A DNA stretch of 64,000 bases from Cliona cf. orientalis (Eukaryota > Porifera > Demospongiae > Clionaida > Clionaidae): positions 25,418,058-25,482,057 of the forward strand of contig OZ005689.1 of NCBI GenBank assembly GCA_963930775.1, in the 5' to 3' direction. Under the pieces are notes generated by a model. The model had not been told where the DNA came from, ran no database searches, and saw nothing but the letters and a program-made list of their open reading frames with translations. Shown one piece after another: positions 46,163-55,945 of the stretch. Position numbers and translations under genes: made by a program. How positions within the stretch are numbered: position 1 is the first letter of the stretch; every line of letters begins with the position of its first letter.

Positions 46163-47483
46163 TTATCTAGATGATCTTACGGCATAATGGTGGATCCGAT
46201 TAGTGAGTGGGGCGTCTGGAAAATAAGTATATTCCAAGTGGGGTCTGATGTAAGATGTATATAACTTAAGGAGAGTTCCAGATGAGGAATACGTATAAAT
46301 TTTACGATATATCAGACCCACTAATCTTCTGGTTTTATTGCAGATTTTGGAAATATGTGATGACCACATAGAATCTGAAGTAATCAGGACACCTAAATAC
46401 TTATAGCTGGACAAATGTTTGAGAGAAACATTATTCAGCATTAGTACAGGAGGATGAATAGAGTGTGATCTCTTCCGGGAGAGAAGAGGTAGCATTTGCT
46501 AGCATTAAGCTCAAGATGCTTTGATCCAAGACAGGAACTAACAGCAGTGATGTCCTTTTGGAGAATGGTGTAATCGACAGATGATCTAATGATTCTGTAT
46601 AGGGCAATATCATCAGCAAAAAGGTTTACCGTAAAATCTGGTTAATAAGCGCACATGCTTAAGTGCATACTTTTAATAAGCGCATACTTCCTTCCTGTTA
46701 AATATTGTCTAATAAGCGCATGCGCCCAATATAAAGACAACAGTAGTAGTATTCACCGTTCGATCAAAGAGTTCCATGCTCTACGTGGCTAGAACTAATT
46801 TACCAACCTATTTTCGGATAGCCAGCTGCACGAGATCGGCTATACTCAACACTGTGATATTCCACTGAGATGGGTTCAGACTCTTGACCTTGAGTTCGAA
46901 GAGAGTCTCGCTGAAGAAGTTGGCTATTTTTCCACGGTTTTCTTCCAGTGATGGCTTCTGATCATACTCCCATGAATTATTACAGAGCTTATTCCAAGAA
47001 TCGCTGTGTTCATAACTTGCTAGCTTTGTGATCGAGCGCGGCTCGAACGTGCTGGCAGTGGGTGGGGCCAAAAGTTCACTCTCTATTAAGCGCACATTGT
47101 CTAATAGGCGCATGTTTCCTTACCACCGAGAGTGATAAGCGCATGCGCTTATTAACCAGACTTTACGGTATATTGCTATCAGGATGTATTTTGTTTACAA
47201 CATCATTAATGTAGATGATAAAGAGAAGTGGATCCAGCGCTGATCCCTGGGGGACTCCAGATAGCACTTGCAATAAGTTGGAAGAACAGCCATTGACCAC
47301 TGTAAATTGCTCCATATTTGTCAGGTAGCTCTGTATCCACTTCAGGAGGAGGGGATCCAGACCTACATCCCTTAATTTCTGGAGTAGAGGAATGTGTGGC
47401 ACAGAGTCAAAAGCTTTCTTAACATCAAAGAACACAATGCAAACGTCTTCACCGGAATCTAGGGTGTTTTGAAATTGGGGCAT
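46163..47483 (-). pseudogene. LINE reverse transcriptase fragment
   Basis: On the minus strand, VFFDVKKAFDSVPH (RT motif A) is followed by LSGVPQGSALDPLLFIIYIN (motif B) to 47163. Then comes the 540-bp MITE, and FADDIALYR (motif C) resumes at about 46600. After a frameshift it continues SYKYLGVLITSDSMWSSHIS, LLKLYTSYIRPHLEY to 46163. The order is that of a non-LTR (Jockey/CR1-like group) RT. The endonuclease and the N-terminal RT part are absent. Breaks are the MITE and a frameshift near 46430-46500. Confidence 0.85.
46629..47168. mobile_element. MITE family B (540 bp), complete, TA target
   Basis: The ends ccgtaaaatctggttaataa and the inverse of ccgtaaagtctggttaataa are flanked by TA (46627-46628 and 47169-47170). 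It is inserted in the LINE RT between motifs B and C. Both subterminal regions carry gcgcatgcgctt-type words. Confidence 0.92.
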
Positions 47484-47704
47484 TATCTGTATATTATAGA
47501 ATGATATAGCTACTAGTATAGCTAGTACACAGTATGACTGCTACTATGACTGTTAGACAGTTATACGTATATTAGTAGTATATTTGAGTATACTTTGTAT
47601 ATTGATCCAATCCTGCACCCTTATGGGTATCCTTACACTCTGGACAAAACTCGCGGATTTTATTGTAAAGATACCACTGCTGGCTAAGAGAGAGACCTGA
47701 GGGG

Positions 47705-47938
47705 GTGACTAGCTCCAGAAGCTCTGAGGAAGTTGGACTCAACGGACCTTTCAGGAGCTTGTGTTCTACTTCCTACTTCAGCAGAATCCGACTTCAGCTT
47801 GACAAAGGTGGACCCCTTGTGATTGTGGCTAAAGCGAATAAGATGGAACAACTAGATTCCAACCAGCTTGTCGACGTGCTGTCCGAGAAAGGTCTGCCAG
47901 TCGTGGGGACAAGAACAGTGTCCCAACAAGTTGGCTGA
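47705..47938 (+). other. Open frame with SAP-like segment, unassigned
   Basis: A 77-codon frame includes LDSNQLVDVLSEKGLPVVGT, which resembles the helix-extended-helix of SAP domains. It is short, with no clear start or partner. It may be a remnant of a Gag or transposase gene. Confidence 0.25.
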
Positions 47939-47959
47939 TGTTGACGGTAGCAGATGTGT

Positions 47960-48140
47960 TGACGACACTTGCAAGTGCAAGGTCAGACAACGCTCCTACT
48001 TTGGTGCGCCTGTATCTGTATGTATTGTATAGAGCTTTGTCTTATAGATGTGTTTCTAATAACATATAGATTACATATCTCTTCTTCAAGAGCCCAAAAA
48101 GGCCGATCTGGGGAAAACTTAGTATGCCCCGCAATCATGA
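47960..48140 (-). pseudogene. Fragment of the 3.4-kb-type DDE transposase
   Basis: The minus strand reads SLYFMIAGHTKFSPDRPFWA, matching LSFMIAGHTKFSPDWCFGL of the full copy (15676-15730). It continues across what in that copy is the exon 4/5 junction. Only ~60 codons remain. Confidence 0.7.
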
Positions 48141-48289
48141 AGTAGAGTGATTTACTGGTGCAGTCCAATGAGTACGCCTGTGGTGAAGTTCCTCTATAGA
48201 TATTGCGTCTCGGGCTGTGGCCCTGCAAGGGGTACCATGTATACCCAGAATTCATGTAGGTTAATAGCTCAATTAGTTCCTTTGTCAGT

Positions 48290-48503
48290 TACAGTAAACC
48301 TCTCATGTTTAGAATCAATTGTATTGTACACTTCTCATATCATTAAATTTTGTGCTATTTAAGCTGGCTGTATTATGTGTATTGTCAGTTGTATACAAGT
48401 ATTATTCGGCTATTTCGCTACATTTGGTGGCAGCAGTGGGGTTATTTTCGGCAGTTCGACTGTTACGTAGGACTGGACCCTGCCGACAGTGTTTTGGCTG
48501 AAC
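48290..48503 (+). promoter_or_regulatory. Probable 5' end / LTR remnant of the Ty3-type element
   Basis: The stretch ending ggctatttcgctaca is followed by tttggtggcagcagtgggg, which has the form of an LTR 3' end plus primer binding site. The matching LTR was not found downstream of 59118, so LTR boundaries cannot be set. Confidence 0.4.
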
Positions 48504-49288
48504 ATGGACTTAGTTGAAGAGCTACAGGGTTATACGGTTGAGAGATTGAAGAGTTGTGTTCTGCAAGAGGTGCACGGAAAGCTAAAGATGAGTTAATCTC
48601 CTTACTAGCAGAAAAAATGGCTAAAGAATCTACTAGAACAGATTTTTCTGATTCACTTATGAAGATGGTTTTAGAGATTCAGGAACAGCAGTTACGGATG
48701 CAAATAGACACTAGAACCTGACAGCATAAGAGAGACAGGAGAAGCAGTGATGGACAGGAGCTCATTGTCACCATCAGATGATATCGAAAGCTTTATTGAT
48801 ATGTTTAAGCGTGTAGCTACTCAACAGGGATGGCCGATGGATATATGGCCCACTCAATTGGCAGGACTCTTGTCTGGAGATGCTCTAGATGCATTTACTT
48901 CCATACCCTTGTCAGAAGCAAATGATTACAGCAAGGTACGGGGTACGGGCAGCAATTCTGAGCCGTTATGAGGTTAATGCCGAGATATCGAGTTCGGTTC
49001 CGGGACAAGGTGCGTAAATCAAATGAGTCTCACAAGATGTTCCTTAGCTGCCTATACCAGCTGACAAGATGGATTAAAGCAACAGAGATGGATCTGCAAG
49101 AGTTAATTCTACTTAAACAATGATCTTGAAGACACTCCCGAGAAATTTAGTGGTGTGGCTTAGACAGCAGAAGCCAACGTGTGCAACAAAAGCAGCAGAA
49201 ATGGCTGATGATTACGAGGTGGCAAGGAAAAGTGAGGGTGGTGTTTCAGGGAGTGCCCCTTCACAAAAGCCTACATTGGCTCCAAAAA
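48504..49288 (+). pseudogene. Gag with N-terminal SAP-like domain, frameshifted
   Basis: ATG at 48504: MDLVEELQGYTVERLK, then a shift into ARGARKAKDELISLLAEKMA, together resembling a SAP DNA-binding motif. Next come MKMVLEIQEQQLRMQIDTRT and a stop, then SDDIESFIDMFKRVATQQGW with WPTQLAGLLSGDALDAF (capsid-like). Further parts (RYEVNAE, TLPRNLVVWLRQQKP, AEMADDYEVARKSEG) lie in shifting frames to 49288. Capsid motifs match Ty3-type Gag of sponges and cnidarians. At least three frame disruptions are visible. Confidence 0.65.
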
Positions 49289-49289
49289 C

Positions 49290-49835
49290 ATGAGTAAAAC
49301 GAATCACAGAGGTGAGATACAGTGTCACTGCTGTAAGGAATGGGGACACATTCAAGCCGTGTGCCCACAAAGACAGCTACAGTCTGCGGTAAAAGCTATC
49401 AGCAAACCAGCATACTTGAGCACAAATACAGAGCCTGGTTGTGAAGACAGATTTGTTAAGGATACAAAACTTGATGGAGAGCCAATTAAGATATTGCTGG
49501 ACACAGGAAGCAAGATGTCACTCATGAAAGCTGACTTGGTGAACCAAGCTAGGTGGAATATTGAGGATAGAATGCCTATTCAGTGTGTTCATGGTGATCA
49601 ACTAACCTATCCTACTGCTGTTGTCTTGCTCGAGATTGATGGATGGAGTAAAGTATTGAAAGTTGCTGTGGTTCCTCAGATGCTAGTGGATATATTAAGA
49701 GCAGGTGATTACTGTCCAGACGGAATTTTGCCGACTCCTGCCCACATGAATGATGTTTACCCAAAAGGCGCTAGCACAGATACTGGTACCAGTGACAACT
49801 CGCCAGAATCCAAGGAAAAGAAGATTACCAGTTAA
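49290..49835 (+). pseudogene. Gag zinc knuckle and aspartic protease
   Basis: One open frame: CHCCKEWGHIQAVC (CCHC knuckle) near the start, then PIKILLDTGSKMSLMKADLV with the DTGS active site of retroviral-type proteases. It ends soon after VVPQMLVDILRAGDYC. The protease is intact in this segment, but its Pol partner is deleted. Confidence 0.75.
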
Positions 49836-49919
49836 TCACACACTGGTACAAGTGACAACTCCTCAGAATCCGAAGAAAAGTAAATCACACATTGGCACGG
49901 ATGTTGTAATACAGGCTAA

Positions 49920-50235
49920 CAGCTGAACAACTAAAGCATTGGCAACAAGAGGATGAGAATTTGAGAGGTTCGAAGAATGGCAACCTCAGAGGAGATGCAA
50001 ATTGCCAATTATGGAAGAGCTATATTTTTCTACAAAGAAGGTATTCTCTACCGAAGATGGGTTCCTAGGAAGTTGCAGAATCGAGATTTTGAAGACTTGT
50101 GAGTAGTTGGTGCTCCCTTTACGCTGTATATCAGTGGTAATGCAGATTGGTCATAATACTCCAATGGCAGGACATCTCGGTGTCAACAATACAAGAAATC
50201 GCATCCTCAACAGATATTATTGGCCAGGCATATTT
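49920..50235 (+). pseudogene. Integrase zinc-binding (H2C2) domain, 5' part
   Basis: EQLKHWQQEDENL and EGILYRRWVPRKL lie in one frame. After a shift it reads NTPMAGHLGVNNTRNRILNR and YYWPGIF, where the frame is cut by the 8-kb element. The reading resumes at 58228 with KDISSYCRSCEFFQRSQ. HxxxH and CxxC of the zinc domain are thus split between the two ends. Confidence 0.8.
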
Positions 50236-50512
50236 GTGACCGGATTTGGGAAAACCCTCCGTATGGGATTTTTTCAGAAAATTGAGTTTGATGCATGGTT
50301 GATACGTTCTACCATAGAGCTAACCCGCGTTCAAGTCTTAGGCCGATCGCGCGCTTCGTTGTGGAGATACAGCGCTTTGTTTGTGATCACGCCACACCCC
50401 CAATAATCGAGAAAATACGGTCTAAAGGCGTTGCTATGCACGCGTATGGCGTTTCCGCATACTACGCGTGACCCGGAAATCAATTAAATGGACCTGGGCG
50501 GAGCCGTTTGAA

Positions 50513-50596
50513 ATGAACGTAAAGATCGAGCAAGAGTTGAATTTCGTTGTTGACAAGGACAGGCGATTGTTCTTAGATGCCCAAGAAGCTAAAAAG
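50513..50596 (+). CDS. Possible first exon, 28 codons
   Basis: ATG followed by NVKIEQELNFVVDKDRRLF and ending EAKK at a consensus donor (AAG|GTAAGC). It starts just inside the 251-bp terminal repeat. The downstream acceptor was not identified. A clean start, charged protein-like composition and good donor argue for a real exon; evidence is limited. Confidence 0.35.
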
Positions 50597-51734
50597 GTAA
50601 GCGAACGTACAGTAGATCGATGAATCTAGCTGTATCTAGGTCGTTGCCAGAAATGCGCGGCCATCCCATAGTTGGAATAGCAAAAATGTTTCATAATTCG
50701 TTTAATTGGATGTGTACATTCTCTATGGGGATAAACCAAAACAATAAGCTACCCAATTTCCGATCATCTAGACTTCTTTGATACAATAAAAGGAAGCTCC
50801 TGATGATTTACGACTATCCATACTGCATGCACAGAATTTACTATTTTAGCAAACGTACTTGATCAACTTGTCCATAGACAGCAATACATTTTTGCTGAAG
50901 TGCCTGTAAACTTGCACGATTTTGCATCACTAGTAGCCTAAAATTTCGATCAAGATCAAGTCTCTGTTGACTATTTAGATTGAAAATAGTTAAGATTAGG
51001 CTACTTTAGTGTAGTTATCATCCATCAGTAGCTAGATTTAGCCGTCAAGTATCATTGTTGAACTGTACTGATCTGCTGTGGACTACATTATTTTATCACA
51101 AACGGCAACTGAAGGCACTATCTAGCTATTTATACTATATACAACGAAAAATATTTTTCAGACGATCATTTTTCTTATATAGTCCGTGTCATTACATGAG
51201 GGCATGGATACGCGTCGGGTTACCAGTAGCGATCGCGAAAAAGTCATGGATACGCGTCTTGGCCACACCCAGTTGCTATGCACGCGCGGCGCCGCCGCGT
51301 GGAAGTCCGTGCGGCTTTGCTTTTATGACGCGCCTCATTGGTCAAACATTTAGGGCCGTGTGCACAATTGCGCAATCGTCGGAGCTACGTCACGGTAATC
51401 CATGGCAACCAGATCGTACTGTGCTGTCTTTCGAGATTTTGTCTCTGAGAGCTGAATCTTGGAGTCTTGGTCGTTGTTGCGAGGCAAACGAGTGATTTGT
51501 TTGACAAAGAGTCGTTCTGAATTCTTAATAGTAAGTGGCTTCCTTCTCTTTTGGCATGTTCATGGATTCTTCTCTTTCAACAGGGAGCTTAGCAAACTGG
51601 GGTCGAGTTTGCTGGCTATCAACACATTCAAATCAGTCAAGGTATAGGACTGGAGTCGGTTAGCTACCTCTACTGACACTTATTCTACAAATAAAGGTAT
51701 TTATCAACGACAAAAAAAAAATTATTATTTACTC

Positions 51735-52031
51735 ATGGACAGGATAATATCTATTTGTGTTTGGGGATTACTTTCAATTATTTTATATCTATTTATTGTA
51801 GTTACCTTCAACCAAGAGTATGGATATCATACCGGTATTCCTGTTAGTATATACATATTTGTGGGATGTTTTATTGTTTGTGACATGTGTAGCATTGGAT
51901 CACTTCTAGTCATTGTACTATGGAAGCAGTATTTGAGGCAGGGTGTTGCATGCAGTTTTGATAAAAATACTAATTTAGTGGCACATTTTTATTGGTGGTA
52001 TTTATCATGTTTGTATCTGTGGATGTTATAG
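51735..52031 (+). CDS. Hydrophobic ORF, 98 aa, 3 or so membrane segments
   Basis: ATG (MDRIISICVWG) begins a hydrophobic run (LLSIILYLFIVVTF), then SIYIFVGCFIVCDM and SLLVIVLWKQYL, and a final FYWWYLSCLYLWML. It ends 8 bp before another hydrophobic stretch in a different frame (LLLIVGSVLFVAAGYVAYP) that leads into the 2A peptide. It may be the upstream part of the same leader, joined by splicing or lost by frameshift. Confidence 0.4.
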   Translation: MDRIISICVWGLLSIILYLFIVVTFNQEYGYHTGIPVSIYIFVGCFIVCDMCSIGSLLVIVLWKQYLRQGVACSFDKNTNLVAHFYWWYLSCLYLWML

Positions 52032-52038
52032 TATTTTT

Positions 52039-54365
52039 TTGTTACTCATTGTTGGTAGTGTTTTGTTCGTTGCTGCTGGGTATGTAGCTTATCCTAAATG
52101 GTTTCAATATCGTACACTGATATGCTTAAAAGATTTTCTTAAGGCTTTACCATTTATGGCTCTTTTTCATTTACTCCTGATGCTAAGTGGCGATATAGAA
52201 GTGAACCCTGGTCCTAAGACCAAGACAAACCGGCGTGCAGCAAAAGGTAGATTCGTATCTGATTTGAATGCTGATGCAAGCTTAGCTCACTCTGATCCCA
52301 AAGAATTAGCTACAAAATACCATGTGAGTGTTCAAACTGTTCGAAGGTGGCTTAGGGATTGTTTACCATTAAGATTTACAAGTAGCAATCCTTTTTTTGA
52401 CAATCCTGAATTGTTACTTGAGCGTGACGAGTCGCTATGTGAAAAGTATAACGTACATATTAGATCTGTTAAGAGATGGAAGCAAGACTACCAACATTCC
52501 AGGTTTACATGTAGTGTTGATGTGGATAATGCTGATAATAAAGAGTTGGCAAAAAAGTATGGTGTTCGAGCAGCAACAATCAACGTATGGAAAAAGGAAG
52601 CGGATGCACAATGGTCAATTTGGCATGAATATTGTGAACAAATTATTGATTGTAGTGATGGGTTTGAGAGTATGTGCGAGCCGATTTGTATTTGTTGTGA
52701 GTGTGGGATAATTTTGTTTCCATGTGATATCAAATGGGTGGAAAACCTCTCCCTATAGAGCCTCCAAGTTTGAGAACCTATCCTACAGCCTAACTATTGT
52801 GACAATGGATAAGGGTGGGGTGCTCAAGGTGGCATGTTGTAGACACTGTGGCAACCTCAACTCTAGTGAAGAGCTTTTTGATGATTTTGAGTCATTACCA
52901 GATTGTATTAAGGGTGTAGCTGGGTTTGGTGAATCCCGTAGGCTAGCAATAGGATCATTATACTGTAGCACATTCAAACCATCCAACCTATTCCTATGTG
53001 CATAGTTCAGGTCCAATCGGATATGGTGTGTCTATAGATCATTTGAGGGGCATGGCAGGGATACTTCAATTTCAAAAACACATTGGAGACATAACTGTAC
53101 CCTATGACAGAGAAGCCGTTTTGAAAGCCTTTCACTGGCTAAAGAAAAACAATCCATTATATGAACAATTTTTGGCTCAGTTAGAAACACTATATGCTTA
53201 CTTTCCAACAACAACCATGAGTGGAGCTGGGAATCCTCTTCCTATGAAAACTGGTGATATTGAAATAGTATCCGGTAAACAGCTTTCTGCTGAAGATCTT
53301 GGGCAATGTGAAGGAATGATCATAGAAGCCGATCCACTAGCTGGCGTTGCAAATGCTCAGGTTCAAGGGATAAATGACTTGACATTGTTGGATAATGCTG
53401 GCGTACAAAGACGTAGAATAGCTAGTGACGAAGATTTGAAACTCCTTAGTACGTCATACAAAATGAGCTTAAGAGATCCCAAAATTGAGGAGAAATTGTT
53501 TCCACATCTGTATCCATTTGGTAGAGGACTCTTCGCTCATCTTCAGTTAAGGTGGTAAGTCATGGCCAATATGCAAAAATCAGATTGATGCATGCTGATT
53601 CTAGATGGCGTCACGACAAAGTATGGCCTTTTTTTGCATAATTATGATTGGGTCATGAAATTTAGAATAATATTAATGTACAACATGAAATGTCCTAGGA
53701 TTGCCATTGAGAACGATAATCGTGACTTACCACTTACAAAAGAGTATGTTTTATCAGATTTGGGTAGTGGTGAGAAAGTGCATAACAAACTAGGTCAGTA
53801 TATCCCCAACTCTACCAGGAACAAAGAAGTATTGGGCCAAAGAATACTTGGATTTAGCTGCATTTTGTGAACGATGTGGTGTTCCGGATTTTTTTGTTAC
53901 TCTAACGGCAAACAACAATTGGCCAGAACTGAAAAAGTTCCTTAATGGTGTGGCTCCACATTTTCGACCTGTGGAAACCACAGTCCTTTTCATGCAACGG
54001 TTTAGAGCTTTGAAACCTCTGTTATGGGGCAATAAAAGTGTATTCGGACATGTTACTGATCACTGGCAGAGAATAGAGTTCCAGAATAGGGGGGCTCTTC
54101 ACATCCATATGCTTTTGTGGGTGGATAATTCTGAATCGAAGGAAGGTATAGTGTCGGCAGTTGTTCCTAGGGAGGTTGGCGATGTCAATTTACGAGAAAT
54201 GGTTTTAAAATACCAGATTCATAGCTGTCGACCTGGCCGTTGTTTCAAGAAAGATGCCAAGCATACATTGTGCAAGTATGGTTTTCCTTATGCCTTATGT
54301 TACCTACGAGACCTGATAAAGCAGGAGGAGGATGCCATTAGTTCCCTTGAAGATGCGGCGAAACG
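52039..54365 (+). pseudogene. 2A peptide - triple HTH - DUF6570/Helitron-like Rep protein, frameshifted
   Basis: The first frame (to 52758) begins in a hydrophobic leader, then the 2A motif GDIEVNPGP at 52189-52215, preceded by LFHLLLMLS. Three helix-turn-helix-like units follow: ELATKYHVSVQTVRRWL, LCEKYNVHIRSVKRWK, ELAKKYGVRAATINVWKK. A cysteine-rich segment closes this frame. After shifts, 52998-53558 carries VLKAFHWLKKNNPLYEQF (DUF6570-like) and EEKLFPHLYPFGRG. Then RWRHDKVWPFF and VHNKLGQYIP follow in shifting frames. 53848-54365 carries CGVPDFFVTLTANNNWPELK, RGALHIHMLLWV (HxH, HUH-type) and CKYGFPYALC. These are Helitron_like_N Rep motifs. At least four frameshifts occur. The helicase domain is missing; the frame is cut by the inverted terminal copy at 54366. 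Confidence 0.75.
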
Positions 54366-54616
54366 TAATTGATTTCCGGGTCACGCGTAGTATGCGGAAA
54401 CGCCATACGCGTGCATAGCAACGCCTTTAGACCGTAATTTCTCGATTATTGGGGGTGTGGCGCGATCACAAACAAAGCGCTATATCTCCACAACATAGCG
54501 CGCGATCGGCCTAGGACTTGAACGCGGGTTAGCTCTATGGTAGAGCTTATCAACCATGCATCAAACTCAATTTTCTGAAAAAATCCCATACGGAGGGTTT
54601 TCCCAAATCCGGTCAC
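54366..54616 (-). repeat. Internal inverted copy of the 8-kb element's 251-bp terminus
   Basis: It is the reverse complement of 50236-50486 with few differences, ending in the terminus gttttcccaaatccggtcac. It interrupts the Rep frame after DAAKRN. It also contains ttagctctatggtagagc, shaped like a tRNA D-arm (box A). Confidence 0.9.
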
Positions 54617-55290
54617 ATATTATGATCGCCAAATTATTGAACTTAAGAGAATGCCTTATATACTCTCAAGTATCAACCGTGACCTTTGACGCGGTTTATT
54701 ATGTGTTCTCACATAGAAAACAATTAGATTTTGGATCGGTATTGGGTGCCGATAAAGGAATCATCTTGCCAGATAGTCTGCTCCTTAAAGTATTGCATGC
54801 ACACACTAGAGCCGAGGTATTTACGGATTTCTGTGTATCGAGGCAGTTCGATAGTTTTGCCGAACTTGAATGGTATTTGGAGAACTATTGGCATTTAATG
54901 GATTTTAATATGGTAGGACATGAGAGTGGGCACGTATTGAAAATCGCATGCCCCAGTGCTAGTCACTATGGAGCTGCAACCAGGAAGCAGGGATGTAAGC
55001 TCCAATCCTTATGGCAGCACTATGGGGATGACTATGGAGTGTTTGGGTTTGAATATGATGATACCGATCCAACTTCCATGTTCATTCCTAGCTTCCCACC
55101 CCTGAATAATGCTCCATCTAATTGGAGTACTGAGATTTAGATCAACCATACTCTAGGGATTGTCCAATTAGTCCATGGGATAGTGAGAGGATATGGAGAA
55201 TTAAGTGTGACCTCACCGATAAATTCTTTAAGAAACATCATCGTTTACCCACATCTGAAGAAATACTTGATATGGATTAAACTGTATTTA
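54617..55290 (+). pseudogene. Unassigned ORF after the internal terminus
   Basis: An open frame runs to 55140 and includes SLLLKVLHAHTRAEVFTDF, ELEWYLENYWHLMDFNMVGH and GVFGFEYDDTDPTSMFIP. A second coding-like stretch in another frame follows (SPWDSERIWRIKCDLTDKFF, HRLPTSEEILDMD, stop at about 55278). Both look coding in composition, but I do not recognise a family and no catalytic motif is obvious. It could be a second protein of the 8-kb element. Confidence 0.4.
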
Positions 55291-55860
55291 CTTGCACTAT
55301 CCACTTTTATGCAGGATATAGTCCAAGAGACAATAATTATCAACTATACACACACAGTTAAACAGTGTAAAGCAATATTTTTTTCTGATTTGTGTATTGC
55401 TTTATGTTTCCATCAGATCAACACCAGCATATTAAAGCACCACTGCAGGGGGTGTGCAGGCAAGCTAAAATAATATGTGGTGCAATGTGCAATACTGTAC
55501 AAAGAACAATGGCAGCATTAAGTCTGGTGTTGCTCAATTTCTGATCTGCCATTGAGCTGCCTGTTTTAAAAATGATTATACCCCCCTGCAAAGCCTGCTA
55601 TTACAGCTATTGTTATTAATTATTATGGTTATCACCACAAAAAATTGTGGAATATTTATATTATAGCAAATTATAATGTGATCTCATACAATTTTCATGA
55701 TTACCTCGTCTATGATGCTATAATTCTATAATATTATTATATGGAAGTCAATTTGCATGATTGTATAGACCAGTACAGTACGCGTATATAATATACGATG
55801 GAAGCCATGAGTTCAAAGGTCAATGGTGATGTGACGTAATTACACGTAGTCTATGATCGC
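55291..55860. other. AT-rich non-coding part of the 8-kb element
   Basis: No frame or repeat is supported, other than AT-rich runs. Confidence 0.4.
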
Positions 55861-55945
55861 GTTTGCGCTTGCGCAGTGCAGTGTTGCCTAGCAACATCCT
55901 TGAGAGCAGTGCAGCTGCCGCGCCATAATTGAAAGACTGATGGAA
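55861..55945 (+). promoter_or_regulatory. Promoter-like GC-rich stretch inside the 8-kb element
   Basis: gcgcttgcgcagtgc (NRF1-like) is followed closely by the palindrome gttgcctagcaac (RFX X-box-like) and then a short ATG exon with a donor (atggaacat|gtaagt at about 55941). It resembles a TATA-less metazoan promoter. No experimental support. Confidence 0.35.
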
